DNA of 64,000 nucleotides from Pseudocolwellia sp048296855. Its GTDB lineage: Bacteria; Pseudomonadota; Gammaproteobacteria; Enterobacterales; Alteromonadaceae. Both the position numbers and the translations under genes were made by a program. The notes beneath the pieces were generated by a model. That model had not been told where the DNA came from. It saw nothing but the letters and a program-made list of their open reading frames with translations, and ran no database searches. The stretch lies in assembly GCA_048296855.1 (NCBI GenBank), contig CP182631.1, one strand, 5' to 3'. The stretch's first letter is position 1, and each line of letters opens with the position of its first letter. Positions 17,134 to 26,484 of the stretch are shown here, one piece after another.

Positions 17134-18447
17134 ATGAAAGTTTTAAGTAAATTCGTAGGTTGTGTATTAGCTATAACTCCTCTTATAGGAAGCACGGCTG
17201 ATTTTGTTGTGGTACATGCAGGTAAGTTAATGTCGGTACCTGGCGAGAGCGTTAAAAGTAAGCAAAGTATTGTTATTCGTGATGGGAAAGTGATTGATGT
17301 TAAGTCGGGTTATATATCAGCCAGCTCATTGAATATCACCAAAGATGACACCATCAAAATCCATGACTTAAAAAATAAATTTGTATTGCCGGGTCTTATT
17401 GATGGTCATGTTCACATTACCGATGAACTTGATAGTAAACATAAAATGCGTAGAGTCGAATTCTCTGATCCTGATACTGTTTTATTTGGTGCTAACAATG
17501 CAAAGAATACACTCAATGCAGGATTTACAACGGTAAGAGATCTAGGTGCTCGTGGCGGAGATTCTGTCTTTGCATTACGTGATGCTATTGCAAAAAACTA
17601 TATTCCTGGTCCACGAATATATACGGCAGGGTTTGTTATTTCTCCTACAGGTGGCCATGGACAACGTCATGGATACAGACAAGAAGTATTTGAAGTGGTT
17701 AACCACAGTGGTGTATGTGACGGCGTTGCTGATTGTCGTCGTGCTGTACGTGACCAAGTAAGACGTGGAGCAGATCAAATAAAATTTGTTGCTACTGGCG
17801 GAGTAACATCCGAAACAGCATCAGGTACAGGACAGCAATTTTTTGATGATGAAATAAAAGCCATTGTAGATACTGCACATGCACTAGGGCGAAAGGTTGC
17901 CGCTCATGCACATAACGCAGATGGTTTAAATGCGGCATTGCGTGCGGGTGCTGACTCTATTGAACATGGTACTTTTGCTGATAAAGAATCATTAAAGTTA
18001 TTTAAGAAAACAGGTGCTTACTTAATACCAACATTATTGGCAGGAGCTACTGTGACAGAAATAGCAATGAGTGAAAATTCATACTATCCACCAGCAGTTA
18101 AAGCAAAAGCAATTAAAGTGGGTCCTATGTTAATAGAAAATTTAAGAAAAGCGTACGCTAAAGGTATTAAAATTGCGTTTGGTACCGATAGTGGAGTATC
18201 TAAACATGGGCTTAACGCTAGAGAATTTGAATTACTAGTACAAGCAGGACTAACGCCTACAGAAGCAATTAAAACAGCAACTGTTTATGGCGCTGATAAT
18301 TTAGGTAAATCAGATCTTTTAGGCTCTATTGAAGCAGGGAAATATGCTGATCTTGTAGCTGTGGATGGTGATCCAACAAAAGATATTAAAGAGTTAATGG
18401 ATATCGATTTTGTAATGAAAGAAGGTATTGTTTATAAAAATAAGTAA
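17134..18447 (+). CDS. Exported metal-dependent amidohydrolase (prolidase/imidazolonepropionase-like)
   Basis: This 437-residue protein has a signal peptide (about 20 residues) and the amidohydrolase TIM-barrel. Metal-binding motifs are H92-V-H94 in IDGHVHI, K217 (usually carboxylated) in IKFVATGG, H258 in AHAH, H278 in SIEHGTF and D352 in FGTDSG, together giving a binuclear metal site. Relatives include secreted carboxypeptidases and Xaa-Pro or Xaa-Arg dipeptidases, so cleavage of the last residue from small peptides in the periplasm is the best guess. The setting, among TonB receptors and S9 peptidases, supports peptide use. An AGGAG-type site precedes ATG 17134. Confidence 0.87.
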   Translation: MKVLSKFVGCVLAITPLIGSTADFVVVHAGKLMSVPGESVKSKQSIVIRDGKVIDVKSGYISASSLNITKDDTIKIHDLKNKFVLPGLIDGHVHITDELDSKHKMRRVEFSDPDTVLFGANNAKNTLNAGFTTVRDLGARGGDSVFALRDAIAKNYIPGPRIYTAGFVISPTGGHGQRHGYRQEVFEVVNHSGVCDGVADCRRAVRDQVRRGADQIKFVATGGVTSETASGTGQQFFDDEIKAIVDTAHALGRKVAAHAHNADGLNAALRAGADSIEHGTFADKESLKLFKKTGAYLIPTLLAGATVTEIAMSENSYYPPAVKAKAIKVGPMLIENLRKAYAKGIKIAFGTDSGVSKHGLNAREFELLVQAGLTPTEAIKTATVYGADNLGKSDLLGSIEAGKYADLVAVDGDPTKDIKELMDIDFVMKEGIVYKNK

Positions 18448-18572
18448 CACTAATACAACTAATATGAATAATAATTTTGCTAAGCAGGCGATTAACTAAC
18501 TTGGTATCAGGGGGATGTTTTTCTCTTTTTAGCTAAGTTTTATCGCTTCAAATTAAGTGTTGCAAGTAAAAT

Positions 18573-18635
18573 AACTCTGATATTACAGACCCTAATATTA
18601 GCTCTTTTTGTTTTTATGTTTGTAATATCAGAGTT
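18573..18635. repeat. Perfect 15-bp inverted repeat with 33-base spacer
   Basis: AACTCTGATATTACA (18573-18587) is exactly reversed in TGTAATATCAGAGTT (18621-18635), about 125 bases after the amidohydrolase stop. The spacer holds T-rich sequence. It could be a transcript end, an RNA stability element or a protein-binding site. No T-run follows the right arm. Confidence 0.6.
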
Positions 18636-18639
18636 CTTT

Positions 18640-18959
18640 GCTTTGTATGTTTTATTTCTTCTATAAAAAATACAGAGTAAAGAACACATTATATTTATTC
18701 AACCCACTCACTCATTGCTCTTCTACCTGTTTAACTATCCCTTTTTATTTAACCATCGAATTGACTCCCTAAATCAACACAACACGAAAGAGAACTTTTC
18801 AAAACACAATATGCCACTGTGTCTAAAAAATATAAATTGTTATATTTCATTATGCATTTTTACTTATGTAATTTTATGAAAATTAAAGACTTAATATTTA
18901 TATAACCTCCTAATTTAAAAAATATCAACTTTATCAGCCCTTCCTAAAGGTTGGTTTAA
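18640..18959. other. Gene-free AT-rich stretch
   Basis: Apart from AT-rich sequence I see no ORF with a ribosome site, no strong hairpin and no recognisable RNA in this part of the amidohydrolase-TonB gap. Confidence 0.5.
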
Positions 18960-19090
18960 AAACGCTTATAGTGCGTTATTGATTTCAACAAGGTTTCACA
19001 TGGATGTATGTAGTTAGGTTTCGTTTAACGATACCTAAAATGTTTATATTTCCAGCGGAACATCATCTTGAGCTGGTATGGCGGTATCAG
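18960..19090 (+). repeat. Repeat family 3, copy upstream of TonB receptor 3
   Basis: CACATGGATGTATGTAGTTAG is followed by a hairpin (19014-19038: TTAGGT and CGTT pair with AACG and ACCTAA), then TTTCCAGCGGAACATCATC and TTGAGCTGG-TATGGCGGTAT. It is a direct-orientation match to the copy at 16880-17025. Confidence 0.55.
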
Positions 19091-19208
19091 CAGTTTATGT
19101 AGGTGGGTCGTTGGAATTAACCTGCAAAATTATTCTACTAGGTTTTAGATTTTCAAAAAAAGTAAAACGTATTTATTTCTTATAATAATAATAATGGAAA
19201 ACTAACAC

Positions 19209-21296
19209 ATGAAAATTATAACAGTTCATAAATATAGCTTATGTTTGTCAAGGATATGCATTTTAGGACTAACTCCTTTTTTGTCGAGCACAGCCCTAGC
19301 TAGCAACATCGTAGAAACAAATGTCCGAGTAAATAATTCAGATTTTTTGGTTTACACAACTGACTTTTTTGATCAATACAGTCCGCAAAATGCATTAGAA
19401 ATGATTGAAAGGTTACCTGGTTTTTCTTTTGATGAAGGTTCTGAAAATAGAGGTTTTGGAGGTAATGCGGGGAATGTATTGATTGACGGTTCGCGACCAA
19501 CGTCTAAATCTAATGGATTATCTAGTGTCTTACAGCGTATTCCTGCTGAGCAAGTTCTACGTATTGAGATTATAACGGGTGGAGTTAGTGCTGGAGAAGC
19601 AGCTGGTCAGTCAGTGGTTGCTAATGTAATTAGAGCTAATATAGGCACCAGTGGTACTTGGAGGATGCAATTGTTTAAAACCAGAAGTACAGCTTTTGAA
19701 CCAGAATTTGAAGCAGCGATTACTGCAGAGCTAGGGGAATGGAATACATCTTTTGATGTCAGTATTGGCAATCTTCCGGAATATCGTCCTGCGGTTTTGA
19801 CCGATCGCGATGCAAAAGGTGAATTAACGTCCTCTTCTAATGAAGTTTTTGAAGAGCTTACCCGAAAGACTTATTTTAGTGGTGAAGGTTCGCGAAGCTT
19901 GGCTGATGGTAAGCTCACGTTAAATAGCCGAGTAGGTAGCGAAAATTGGCAGGGCGACACGAGTCGCGATATTTTTTTAAATAGAAAGCCAGACAACTCA
20001 ACTGCTGATTGGTCTTGGGTACTTAATCAAAAGAATAAATCACGAGAAGCAGAATTTGGAGCTGATTGGGCAAAAAATATCGATAATTGGAAATTAAGGA
20101 TAATAGGTTTAGGTTTAGTTGAAGATGAAACCTATAGTTTTAAGAGACGGAATATAGGTGATAGTTTTGATTCTACTTTTCAGCAAGAGCGTTTAAAAAC
20201 AGAATATGTAGGTAGAGCTACCTATGGGAAAGTTAACGGCTCTACGTTTAAACCCGAATTTGGTTTTGAGCTTGCTAGTAATAGACTTGATACTAACGCT
20301 ATAGAATCTAATAACGGCATATTTTCAGCAGTTGCTGGCAGCGATGTTATAGTTCAAGAGTGGCGAGGTGAATTGTTTGCTACGTTTGTATATCAAATGA
20401 ATGAGCAATTAACGCTTGAAGGTGGATTAACAGGAGAGTTTTCTCAACTTAAGGTAGAAGGGGGCTCAGATCTAAAACAAGATTTTCAGTTTCTTAAGCC
20501 TCGTATTTCCGCTACTTACACTTTAAATGATGACATTAAATTAATATTTGAAGCTGAACATGAAATAGGGCAATTAGACTTTAAAGATTTTGCCGCAAGT
20601 TCTGAAGCTTCAGATGATCGCACTACCTCAGGTAATCCAAGCTTAAAACCCGATCAAAGTACCGTGGTTAAAGCTACTGTTGATTGGAGGTTTAGTGATC
20701 GTGGTAGTTTTAAATGGGTGTTATTTAATGAATGGCGAAAGGATATTTTAGAGCAGATAGTTTTATCTGTATCTGAAGACGGAGAAGTAAGCCAAGGTTT
20801 GGGTAATGCCGGTGATGCTAATCATTGGGGAGTAAATATTGAACTTAATTTACCATTAGATTGGGTGCTACCTAATGGATTATTAGAAGTCACCTATGAG
20901 CGGGATGAATCGGCTTTTTATGATCCTATTATTGGTCGTGAACGGGTGGAAAATGAGTACAATCCATATGATATTGAATTTGAACTTCGTCAAGATTTAG
21001 CTGAACAAAAGATCGCTTGGGGATTTAAATTTGATGGTAATTTTGAAGAAACTGAGTTTTTAGTGGATGAATATAATAACACTAAAGCCACTAATGATCG
21101 GGTAGGTTTTTTTATAGAAACAACACGTTTTTTTGGATTAAAAATCCAATTAGATATAGATAAAGCTACAAGGGGGAAGTTTGACCGCTCGCGCTACTTT
21201 TTTGATGGTACTAGAGCTGGCACTTTTGAAGGAAGTCAAGTTTCTAAACGTATTCGTTACACCGATTATAAATTGTCACTTTGGGGAAGCTTTTAG
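19209..21296 (+). CDS. TonB-dependent receptor with plug domain (short form)
   Basis: The 695-residue protein has a signal peptide (cleavage near ALAS). The plug region (about 45-150) has ALEMIERLPGFSFDEGSENR, VLIDGSRPTSK, IPAEQVLRIEIITGG and AAGQSVVANVIR, followed by a barrel to the C-terminal GSF. It is unrelated in detail to paralogues 1 and 2 and shorter than most siderophore receptors. No clear TonB box is visible, though such boxes are variable. It precedes two S9 peptidases in the same direction, after which peptides are the most natural cargo, but that is inference. The ribosome site (TGGAAAA) is weak. Confidence 0.85.
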   Translation: MKIITVHKYSLCLSRICILGLTPFLSSTALASNIVETNVRVNNSDFLVYTTDFFDQYSPQNALEMIERLPGFSFDEGSENRGFGGNAGNVLIDGSRPTSKSNGLSSVLQRIPAEQVLRIEIITGGVSAGEAAGQSVVANVIRANIGTSGTWRMQLFKTRSTAFEPEFEAAITAELGEWNTSFDVSIGNLPEYRPAVLTDRDAKGELTSSSNEVFEELTRKTYFSGEGSRSLADGKLTLNSRVGSENWQGDTSRDIFLNRKPDNSTADWSWVLNQKNKSREAEFGADWAKNIDNWKLRIIGLGLVEDETYSFKRRNIGDSFDSTFQQERLKTEYVGRATYGKVNGSTFKPEFGFELASNRLDTNAIESNNGIFSAVAGSDVIVQEWRGELFATFVYQMNEQLTLEGGLTGEFSQLKVEGGSDLKQDFQFLKPRISATYTLNDDIKLIFEAEHEIGQLDFKDFAASSEASDDRTTSGNPSLKPDQSTVVKATVDWRFSDRGSFKWVLFNEWRKDILEQIVLSVSEDGEVSQGLGNAGDANHWGVNIELNLPLDWVLPNGLLEVTYERDESAFYDPIIGRERVENEYNPYDIEFELRQDLAEQKIAWGFKFDGNFEETEFLVDEYNNTKATNDRVGFFIETTRFFGLKIQLDIDKATRGKFDRSRYFFDGTRAGTFEGSQVSKRIRYTDYKLSLWGSF

Positions 21297-21431
21297 TGGG
21301 GCTATCTCCTTTGGTGTTGATACCTTTTGAGTCTGAATTTCGCTTTGCAGTACTTGTCCAGCAATAGCGTTTAATTTGGACCATATCTAGTATGCTTTAT
21401 GGCGATTTTATGTGTTTTTATGAGCCATGAA

Positions 21432-21478
21432 TCGTGTTTTATGCTATCACAAAAGCTCAATTGATTCCGTATTGAATT
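21432..21478 (+). repeat. Upstream block duplicated with the S9 peptidase gene (first copy)
   Basis: TCGTGTTTTATGCTATCACA followed by AAAGCTCAATTGATT lies 110-160 bases before the first S9 gene. A matching block lies at 23880-23925 before the second, so the tandem duplication carried the promoter region with it. Confidence 0.5.
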
Positions 21479-21590
21479 GTACTGTACTATTTTGAAAGTA
21501 GTATTTTTTATCTTTCATCGTGAAGTGTAATTAGTCGTGAATGAAAGTACGTTATTCCAATACTAATTTATTAAAAAAAGGGGAACGGGC

Positions 21591-23747
21591 ATGCAAATAC
21601 AGTCAAAGGTTATTTTTTACAAGCTTTATTCAGATCGAAGTAAATATATAGGAGTAATTTTTACGTGGCTTTTGGCCATAGTGGGGGCAATAAGTTTATC
21701 GGGTTGTGCTTCAGCAGAAAGAACGCAATCGGTTCAGGTTAAAAATTCTCAGGTATCATCGGCACCCCTTATTCCACGTAGTGAGCTTTTTGGTAATCCA
21801 ACATATTCATCTCTTAAGCTTAGTCCAGACGGCAAACAAGTTGCCTACAAAAAAATGTCTAACGGAGCATTAAATATCTGGGTTGGTCCAACTGATAATC
21901 CTGAAGCTGCAGTCCCTGTTACTTCATTTAAAAAGCCAGTGGGTAGAAGTTTCCGTTGGAGTGCTGATGGTCAATATTTATTAATGTTGGAAGATTGGGC
22001 AGCAAAAGAAATATGGCAATTATGGTCAGTGGATCTTGAATCTGGGATTGCCAAAAATTTGATTAAAGATCCCACTACCCGAACTGAAATTATCGGAACA
22101 TCAAAAAAATATCCAACTAAGGTGTTGGTTAGCCTTAATACAAGAGATGCAAGGTTTGAAGATGTTTACCTAATGGATATAAAAACCGGTGAACGCGAAG
22201 AAGTATTTCGTAATGATGGACAATTTATTAGCTTCCGTGCGGATGCTAACTTAAAAGTTAATCTAGCTGAACGTGGTAATGAAGATGGCTCATCTACTTA
22301 CTTTAGTTTAGATGGTGATACGCGTACTGAATTATTCACAGTACCACTTGAAGCGTTACGTAGTACAAGGGTGATGTCTTATAATAAAGGCGTAGTTACC
22401 TTACTTGATAGCCGAAATGCAGAGTATGCAAGTTTAGTTAAATTGAATACGGCAACCGGAGAACGTACTGTGCTTGCTCAGGCAATAGAGGCTGATATTA
22501 ACGGTGTGTTCTTTGATAAAAAATCGAAATCACTATGGGCAACACGAGAAGATCCATTAGTACCTAAATGGACGATTAGATCACCTGCTGCAGAGGAAGA
22601 ATTTACAGCGTTAATTAATACTTTTGGACACACTTTTTCGATTGCAGCTCAGCCAGATGATAAACGCTTATTGATCCTTGATTCGCCTAAGGGCTTGCCA
22701 GGACGTTACCATTGGTGGGATAGAGAAACCAAAACAGCTAAGCTTATATTTTCGACTCGACCTAATCTTGATAAATATAAATTAGCAGAGAAAAAAGGTG
22801 TCATGATACCAACACGTGACGGCTTAACTATGCCTTCGTATTTAACCTTACCTCCAGGAACGCCAGTAAACGCAAAAGGTTTTCCAACCAAAGCCATTCC
22901 ATTGGTTGTTATTATTCACGGTGGTCCATGGGGACGCTCTAGCCTTATGAGTGATAGATTTTTTAATGGTGTTGATTATTGGCTTGCCGACCGTGGATAT
23001 GCTGCATTATCAATAAACTTTAGAGGCTCTGTTGGGTTTGGTAATTCTTTTACCTCTGCTGCTGATAAAGAATGGGCTGGAGATATGCATAATGACGTAA
23101 TTGACAGTGTTGATTGGGCTATTAAAAATGGAATAACAGTACGCGACAAAGTTGCTTCTTATGGTCGTTCGTATGGTGGTTATGCATCATTAGTTTCTTT
23201 AGCTTTTACGCCTGATCGCTTTCAATGTGCTATTGCTACTGCAGCGCCTTCTAACTTGAAAAGAATTACCGCTGATATGCCTGCTTGGTGGCGTTATCAA
23301 TGGCCACAATGGACAAATCGTATTGGAGATCCAAATAATGAGAAAGATGCTATTGATTTACTCAATCGTTCACCAATCACTCGAACTGCAGATATTAAAG
23401 GTAATTTATTGATAACGGCTACAGGAGGTGACCCGCGTGTACTTATTCGTCAATCTGAATCAATGGTAGCTGCGATGGAAGCACTTCATAAGCCAGTAAC
23501 TTATCTTGTTTATGAAGATGAAGGTCATGGTGGTTATAAAGCCGAAGTCACAACGTCTATGCGTGCCGTTCAAGAGCATTTTTTATCTGATTGTTTTGGT
23601 AATGCAGCTGAACCTTTTGGCTCAGATTTAGAACGCTCAGATATTGAAGTTAAATCAGGTGTTAATTTAATACCAGGCTTACCTCAAGCATTAAAAGAAA
23701 CGGGTAACAAAAGATTTTCAGTGCCTCACATTATTGTAAGTAAATAG
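21591..23747 (+). CDS. S9-family serine peptidase, predicted lipoprotein (tandem copy 1)
   Basis: The 718-residue protein has an N-terminal hydrophobic segment ending in the lipobox LSGC, so it is probably a lipoprotein anchored in a membrane. A beta-propeller (about residues 60-400) precedes the hydrolase domain. The nucleophile is S527 in GRSYGGYAS, the acid lies in GGDPRV and the histidine in EGHGGYKAE. HGGPWGR forms the oxyanion region. About 55 residues follow the catalytic His, a shared extension in both copies. It should degrade peptides in the periplasm or on the surface. The downstream paralogue has the same architecture. A hairpin terminator follows, so the two genes are likely separate transcripts. 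Confidence 0.92.
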   Translation: MQIQSKVIFYKLYSDRSKYIGVIFTWLLAIVGAISLSGCASAERTQSVQVKNSQVSSAPLIPRSELFGNPTYSSLKLSPDGKQVAYKKMSNGALNIWVGPTDNPEAAVPVTSFKKPVGRSFRWSADGQYLLMLEDWAAKEIWQLWSVDLESGIAKNLIKDPTTRTEIIGTSKKYPTKVLVSLNTRDARFEDVYLMDIKTGEREEVFRNDGQFISFRADANLKVNLAERGNEDGSSTYFSLDGDTRTELFTVPLEALRSTRVMSYNKGVVTLLDSRNAEYASLVKLNTATGERTVLAQAIEADINGVFFDKKSKSLWATREDPLVPKWTIRSPAAEEEFTALINTFGHTFSIAAQPDDKRLLILDSPKGLPGRYHWWDRETKTAKLIFSTRPNLDKYKLAEKKGVMIPTRDGLTMPSYLTLPPGTPVNAKGFPTKAIPLVVIIHGGPWGRSSLMSDRFFNGVDYWLADRGYAALSINFRGSVGFGNSFTSAADKEWAGDMHNDVIDSVDWAIKNGITVRDKVASYGRSYGGYASLVSLAFTPDRFQCAIATAAPSNLKRITADMPAWWRYQWPQWTNRIGDPNNEKDAIDLLNRSPITRTADIKGNLLITATGGDPRVLIRQSESMVAAMEALHKPVTYLVYEDEGHGGYKAEVTTSMRAVQEHFLSDCFGNAAEPFGSDLERSDIEVKSGVNLIPGLPQALKETGNKRFSVPHIIVSK

Positions 23748-23778
23748 TGCTGTATAACTTGTAAGACTTAAGTTTGAT

Positions 23779-23803
23779 AAGGTGTGCTAAATTAGCACAC
23801 CTT
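23779..23803 (+). terminator. Hairpin after S9 peptidase copy 1
   Basis: AAGGTGTGCTAA and TTAGCACACCTT form a perfect stem (11-12 pairs) 32 bases after the stop. The downstream AACTTTACT is a poor T-tract, so it may be a terminator or a stability hairpin. Confidence 0.6.
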
Positions 23804-23879
23804 AACTTTACTCAAAGGTATATACCCCCTTTTAATTGAAAAACGCTATAGCCATCTCCCTCTATCTATTGTTCATATA

Positions 23880-23925
23880 TCGTGTCTTTTATTGTCACAG
23901 AAACTCAATTGATTACGTTTGAAAT
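23880..23925 (+). repeat. Upstream block duplicated with the S9 peptidase gene (second copy)
   Basis: TCGTGTCTTTTATTGTCACA followed by GAAACTCAATTGATTACG matches 21432-21478 with few changes, at nearly the same distance from the gene start. Confidence 0.5.
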
Positions 23926-24035
23926 TCGATTATATTATTTTTAAGGTGGTTTATTCATTCACAATAAAGTCTGATTGTGAATGAATAGAGAGCATTTAAA
24001 TATAATCAACCAACAGGGCACAAAGGGGAACAAGT

Positions 24036-26183
24036 ATGAAAATATGGTTAGAGGTTAGCCTTTATAATATGAGCTTGATGCGAAAAAAGTATAGCCCAAA
24101 AGTCTTTGTTAATTTGTTGGCTATACTAGGGATGATAGGATTTTCAGGAGGTACTCTGGCTGAAGGCTCAGCATCAACTTTAGTGAAAAGCTCTCAATCT
24201 ACTTCATTTATTCCACGTAGTGAGTATTTCGCAGATCCAACTTATTCAAGTTTGAAGATCAGTCCTGATGGTAAAAAAATAGCTTACATTAAGCCTTTTA
24301 ATGGCGTGCGAAATATTTGGATTGGTTCTGTTGATTCACCGAAAACAGCCGTACCAGTGACATCCTTTAAGGAAGCGCCAAGAAGTTTCCGTTGGAGTGC
24401 TGATGGTCAATTTTTATTAGTATTAGAGCATTGGGTAGCAAAAGAAATAAATCAATTGTGGTCGGTAGAGCTTGAGTCGGGAACAGTGAAAAACTTAACC
24501 AATGACGTTACTACACGTACTGAAATAATCGCAACATCAAAAAAATATCCAACGAAAGTATTAGTCAGTCTCAATACCAGAGATGCAAGGTTTGAAGACG
24601 TATACCTAATGGATATGCAAACAGGTGAACGTGAAGAAGTATTTCGTAATGATGGGCGATTTATCAGTTTTCGTGCTAATGCCGATTTAAAGGTTAATAT
24701 TGGTGAGCGTGGTAATGATGATGGTTCATCAACTTATATCCGTTTAGATGGAGACACTCGTTCTGAACTATTAACAGTACCACTTGATGCGTATCGTAGT
24801 ACAAAAATCATATCGTATGATAGTGATAAAGGCATTATTACTTTACTTGATAGCGTTGAATCTGAATATACTAATTTAGTGGAATTTGATACCGCGACAG
24901 GAAAACGTAATATTCTAGCAAAAGCTATAGAAGCCGACATTACAGAGGTTTTTTATGATAAAAAATCGAAAGCATTGTGGGCAACAAAAGAAGATCCATT
25001 GATGCCTAAATGGACCGTGCGCTCTCCTAAAGCCGTGGACGAATTCGCAGCTTTAGAAAAAACGTTTGGTCATTCATTTTCAATTGTAGGGCAGCCCGAT
25101 GAAAAACGATTATTAATACTTCAATCACCCAGCGGAAAACCTAACCGCTATCATTGGTGGGATCGTAAAACTAAAACCGCCACACTCATTTTTTCAACTC
25201 GACCTAATCTTGAGAAATATACACTCGCACCGACTAAAGGTGTAATGATCCCCGCTCGCGATGGAATATTATTGCCTACTTATTTTACCTTGCCACTTGG
25301 TACACCTGTAAATGCAGACGGTTTCCCAATAAAACCAATGCCACTTGTGGTTAGTCTTCACGGTGGTCCTTGGCTTCGAAAGCGTCCTGGCTTTAATTCG
25401 AATCACCCAATTGATGCTTGGCTTGCCGATCGCGGTTATGCCGTATTATCAATTAATTTTCGAGCATCTGTTGGTTTTGGCAAATCGTTTACATCTGCTG
25501 GCGATAAGCAGTGGGCTGGAGATATGCATAATGATGTAATTGACAGTGTTGATTGGGCTATTAAAAATGGAATAACAGAGCGTGACAAAGTCGCTTCGTA
25601 TGGTTACTCGTATGGTGGCTATGCGTCTATGGTTTCACTCACTTTTACACCTGATCGCTTTCAATGTTCGATTGCCGGGGCGGGACCATCTAACTTGAAA
25701 AGAATATTAACAGATATGCCCGCTTGGTGGCGTTACCAGTGGCCGCAATGGATACATCGTGTAGGTGATCCAACTACCCGACAAGGAGTGGCTGACTTAA
25801 TGGAGCGCTCACCCATATCAAGAGTTGCTGATATTAAAGGTAAGCTACTTCTATTTACAGGTGGGGAAGACGCACGAGTGCTTGAGCGCCAAGCGGAAGA
25901 AATGGTAGGAGCTATGGAAGCACTTAATAAGCCAGTTACCTACCTTCTTTATGAAAGAGAAGGGCATGGTGGACATCGAGCTGAAACGACCATTTCTAGA
26001 ATGGCTGTTACTGAACATTTCTTGTCAAAATGTTTCGGTAAAAAAGCAGAGGCTTTTGGTTCCGATCTAGAGCGTTCAGATATGGAAGTTAAATCTGGTG
26101 TTGATTTAATACCAACTTTGTTTGAAGCGTTGAAAAAAACGGGTACCAAAAGGTTTTCTAAACCACACATTTTAAGTGAATAG
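24036..26183 (+). CDS. S9-family serine peptidase, secreted form (tandem copy 2)
   Basis: This 715-residue paralogue aligns with copy 1 end to end: propeller, HGGPW oxyanion region, nucleophile S525 in GYSYGGYAS, acid in GGEDARV, histidine in EGHGGHRAE and the same C-terminal extension. The position of the lipobox cysteine is glycine (FSGGTLAEG), leaving a normal signal peptidase site near TLA. This copy is therefore probably soluble in the periplasm or secreted, unlike copy 1. A 67-base stretch around codons 492-515 is almost identical in DNA between the copies, pointing to gene conversion or recent duplication. Substrate differences are unknown. Confidence 0.92.
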   Translation: MKIWLEVSLYNMSLMRKKYSPKVFVNLLAILGMIGFSGGTLAEGSASTLVKSSQSTSFIPRSEYFADPTYSSLKISPDGKKIAYIKPFNGVRNIWIGSVDSPKTAVPVTSFKEAPRSFRWSADGQFLLVLEHWVAKEINQLWSVELESGTVKNLTNDVTTRTEIIATSKKYPTKVLVSLNTRDARFEDVYLMDMQTGEREEVFRNDGRFISFRANADLKVNIGERGNDDGSSTYIRLDGDTRSELLTVPLDAYRSTKIISYDSDKGIITLLDSVESEYTNLVEFDTATGKRNILAKAIEADITEVFYDKKSKALWATKEDPLMPKWTVRSPKAVDEFAALEKTFGHSFSIVGQPDEKRLLILQSPSGKPNRYHWWDRKTKTATLIFSTRPNLEKYTLAPTKGVMIPARDGILLPTYFTLPLGTPVNADGFPIKPMPLVVSLHGGPWLRKRPGFNSNHPIDAWLADRGYAVLSINFRASVGFGKSFTSAGDKQWAGDMHNDVIDSVDWAIKNGITERDKVASYGYSYGGYASMVSLTFTPDRFQCSIAGAGPSNLKRILTDMPAWWRYQWPQWIHRVGDPTTRQGVADLMERSPISRVADIKGKLLLFTGGEDARVLERQAEEMVGAMEALNKPVTYLLYEREGHGGHRAETTISRMAVTEHFLSKCFGKKAEAFGSDLERSDMEVKSGVDLIPTLFEALKKTGTKRFSKPHILSE

Positions 26184-26484
26184 ATATACTTTATAGTTAC
26201 TTAGCGTGATTATGTTATCAATTTTCATATGTGAGTTTATTTAATTTTATAAGAACATACTAAACAGCAGAGTATGTTTAGCCAAGGATGGCTCATACAT
26301 TACAAATACAAAGTTCCTTACATTTTTCATCAGTGCTTGAGCTTGTTATGAAGCTCAGCATCAAGCAAAATATTTCAGCTTCGTAGATTTCATTATCGCT
26401 CATGTAAATATTCAAACGAAGTTTAACCGTTCCTAAAATATCAATGTATTCTTGATGAAATTTAAAAAGGTAAAACAATTTAAA

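Noticed and set aside
26293..26478. 61-codon reverse ORF upstream of the alpha/beta hydrolase
   Set aside because: It overlaps the start of the hydrolase gene, has no ribosome site and no recognisable features.
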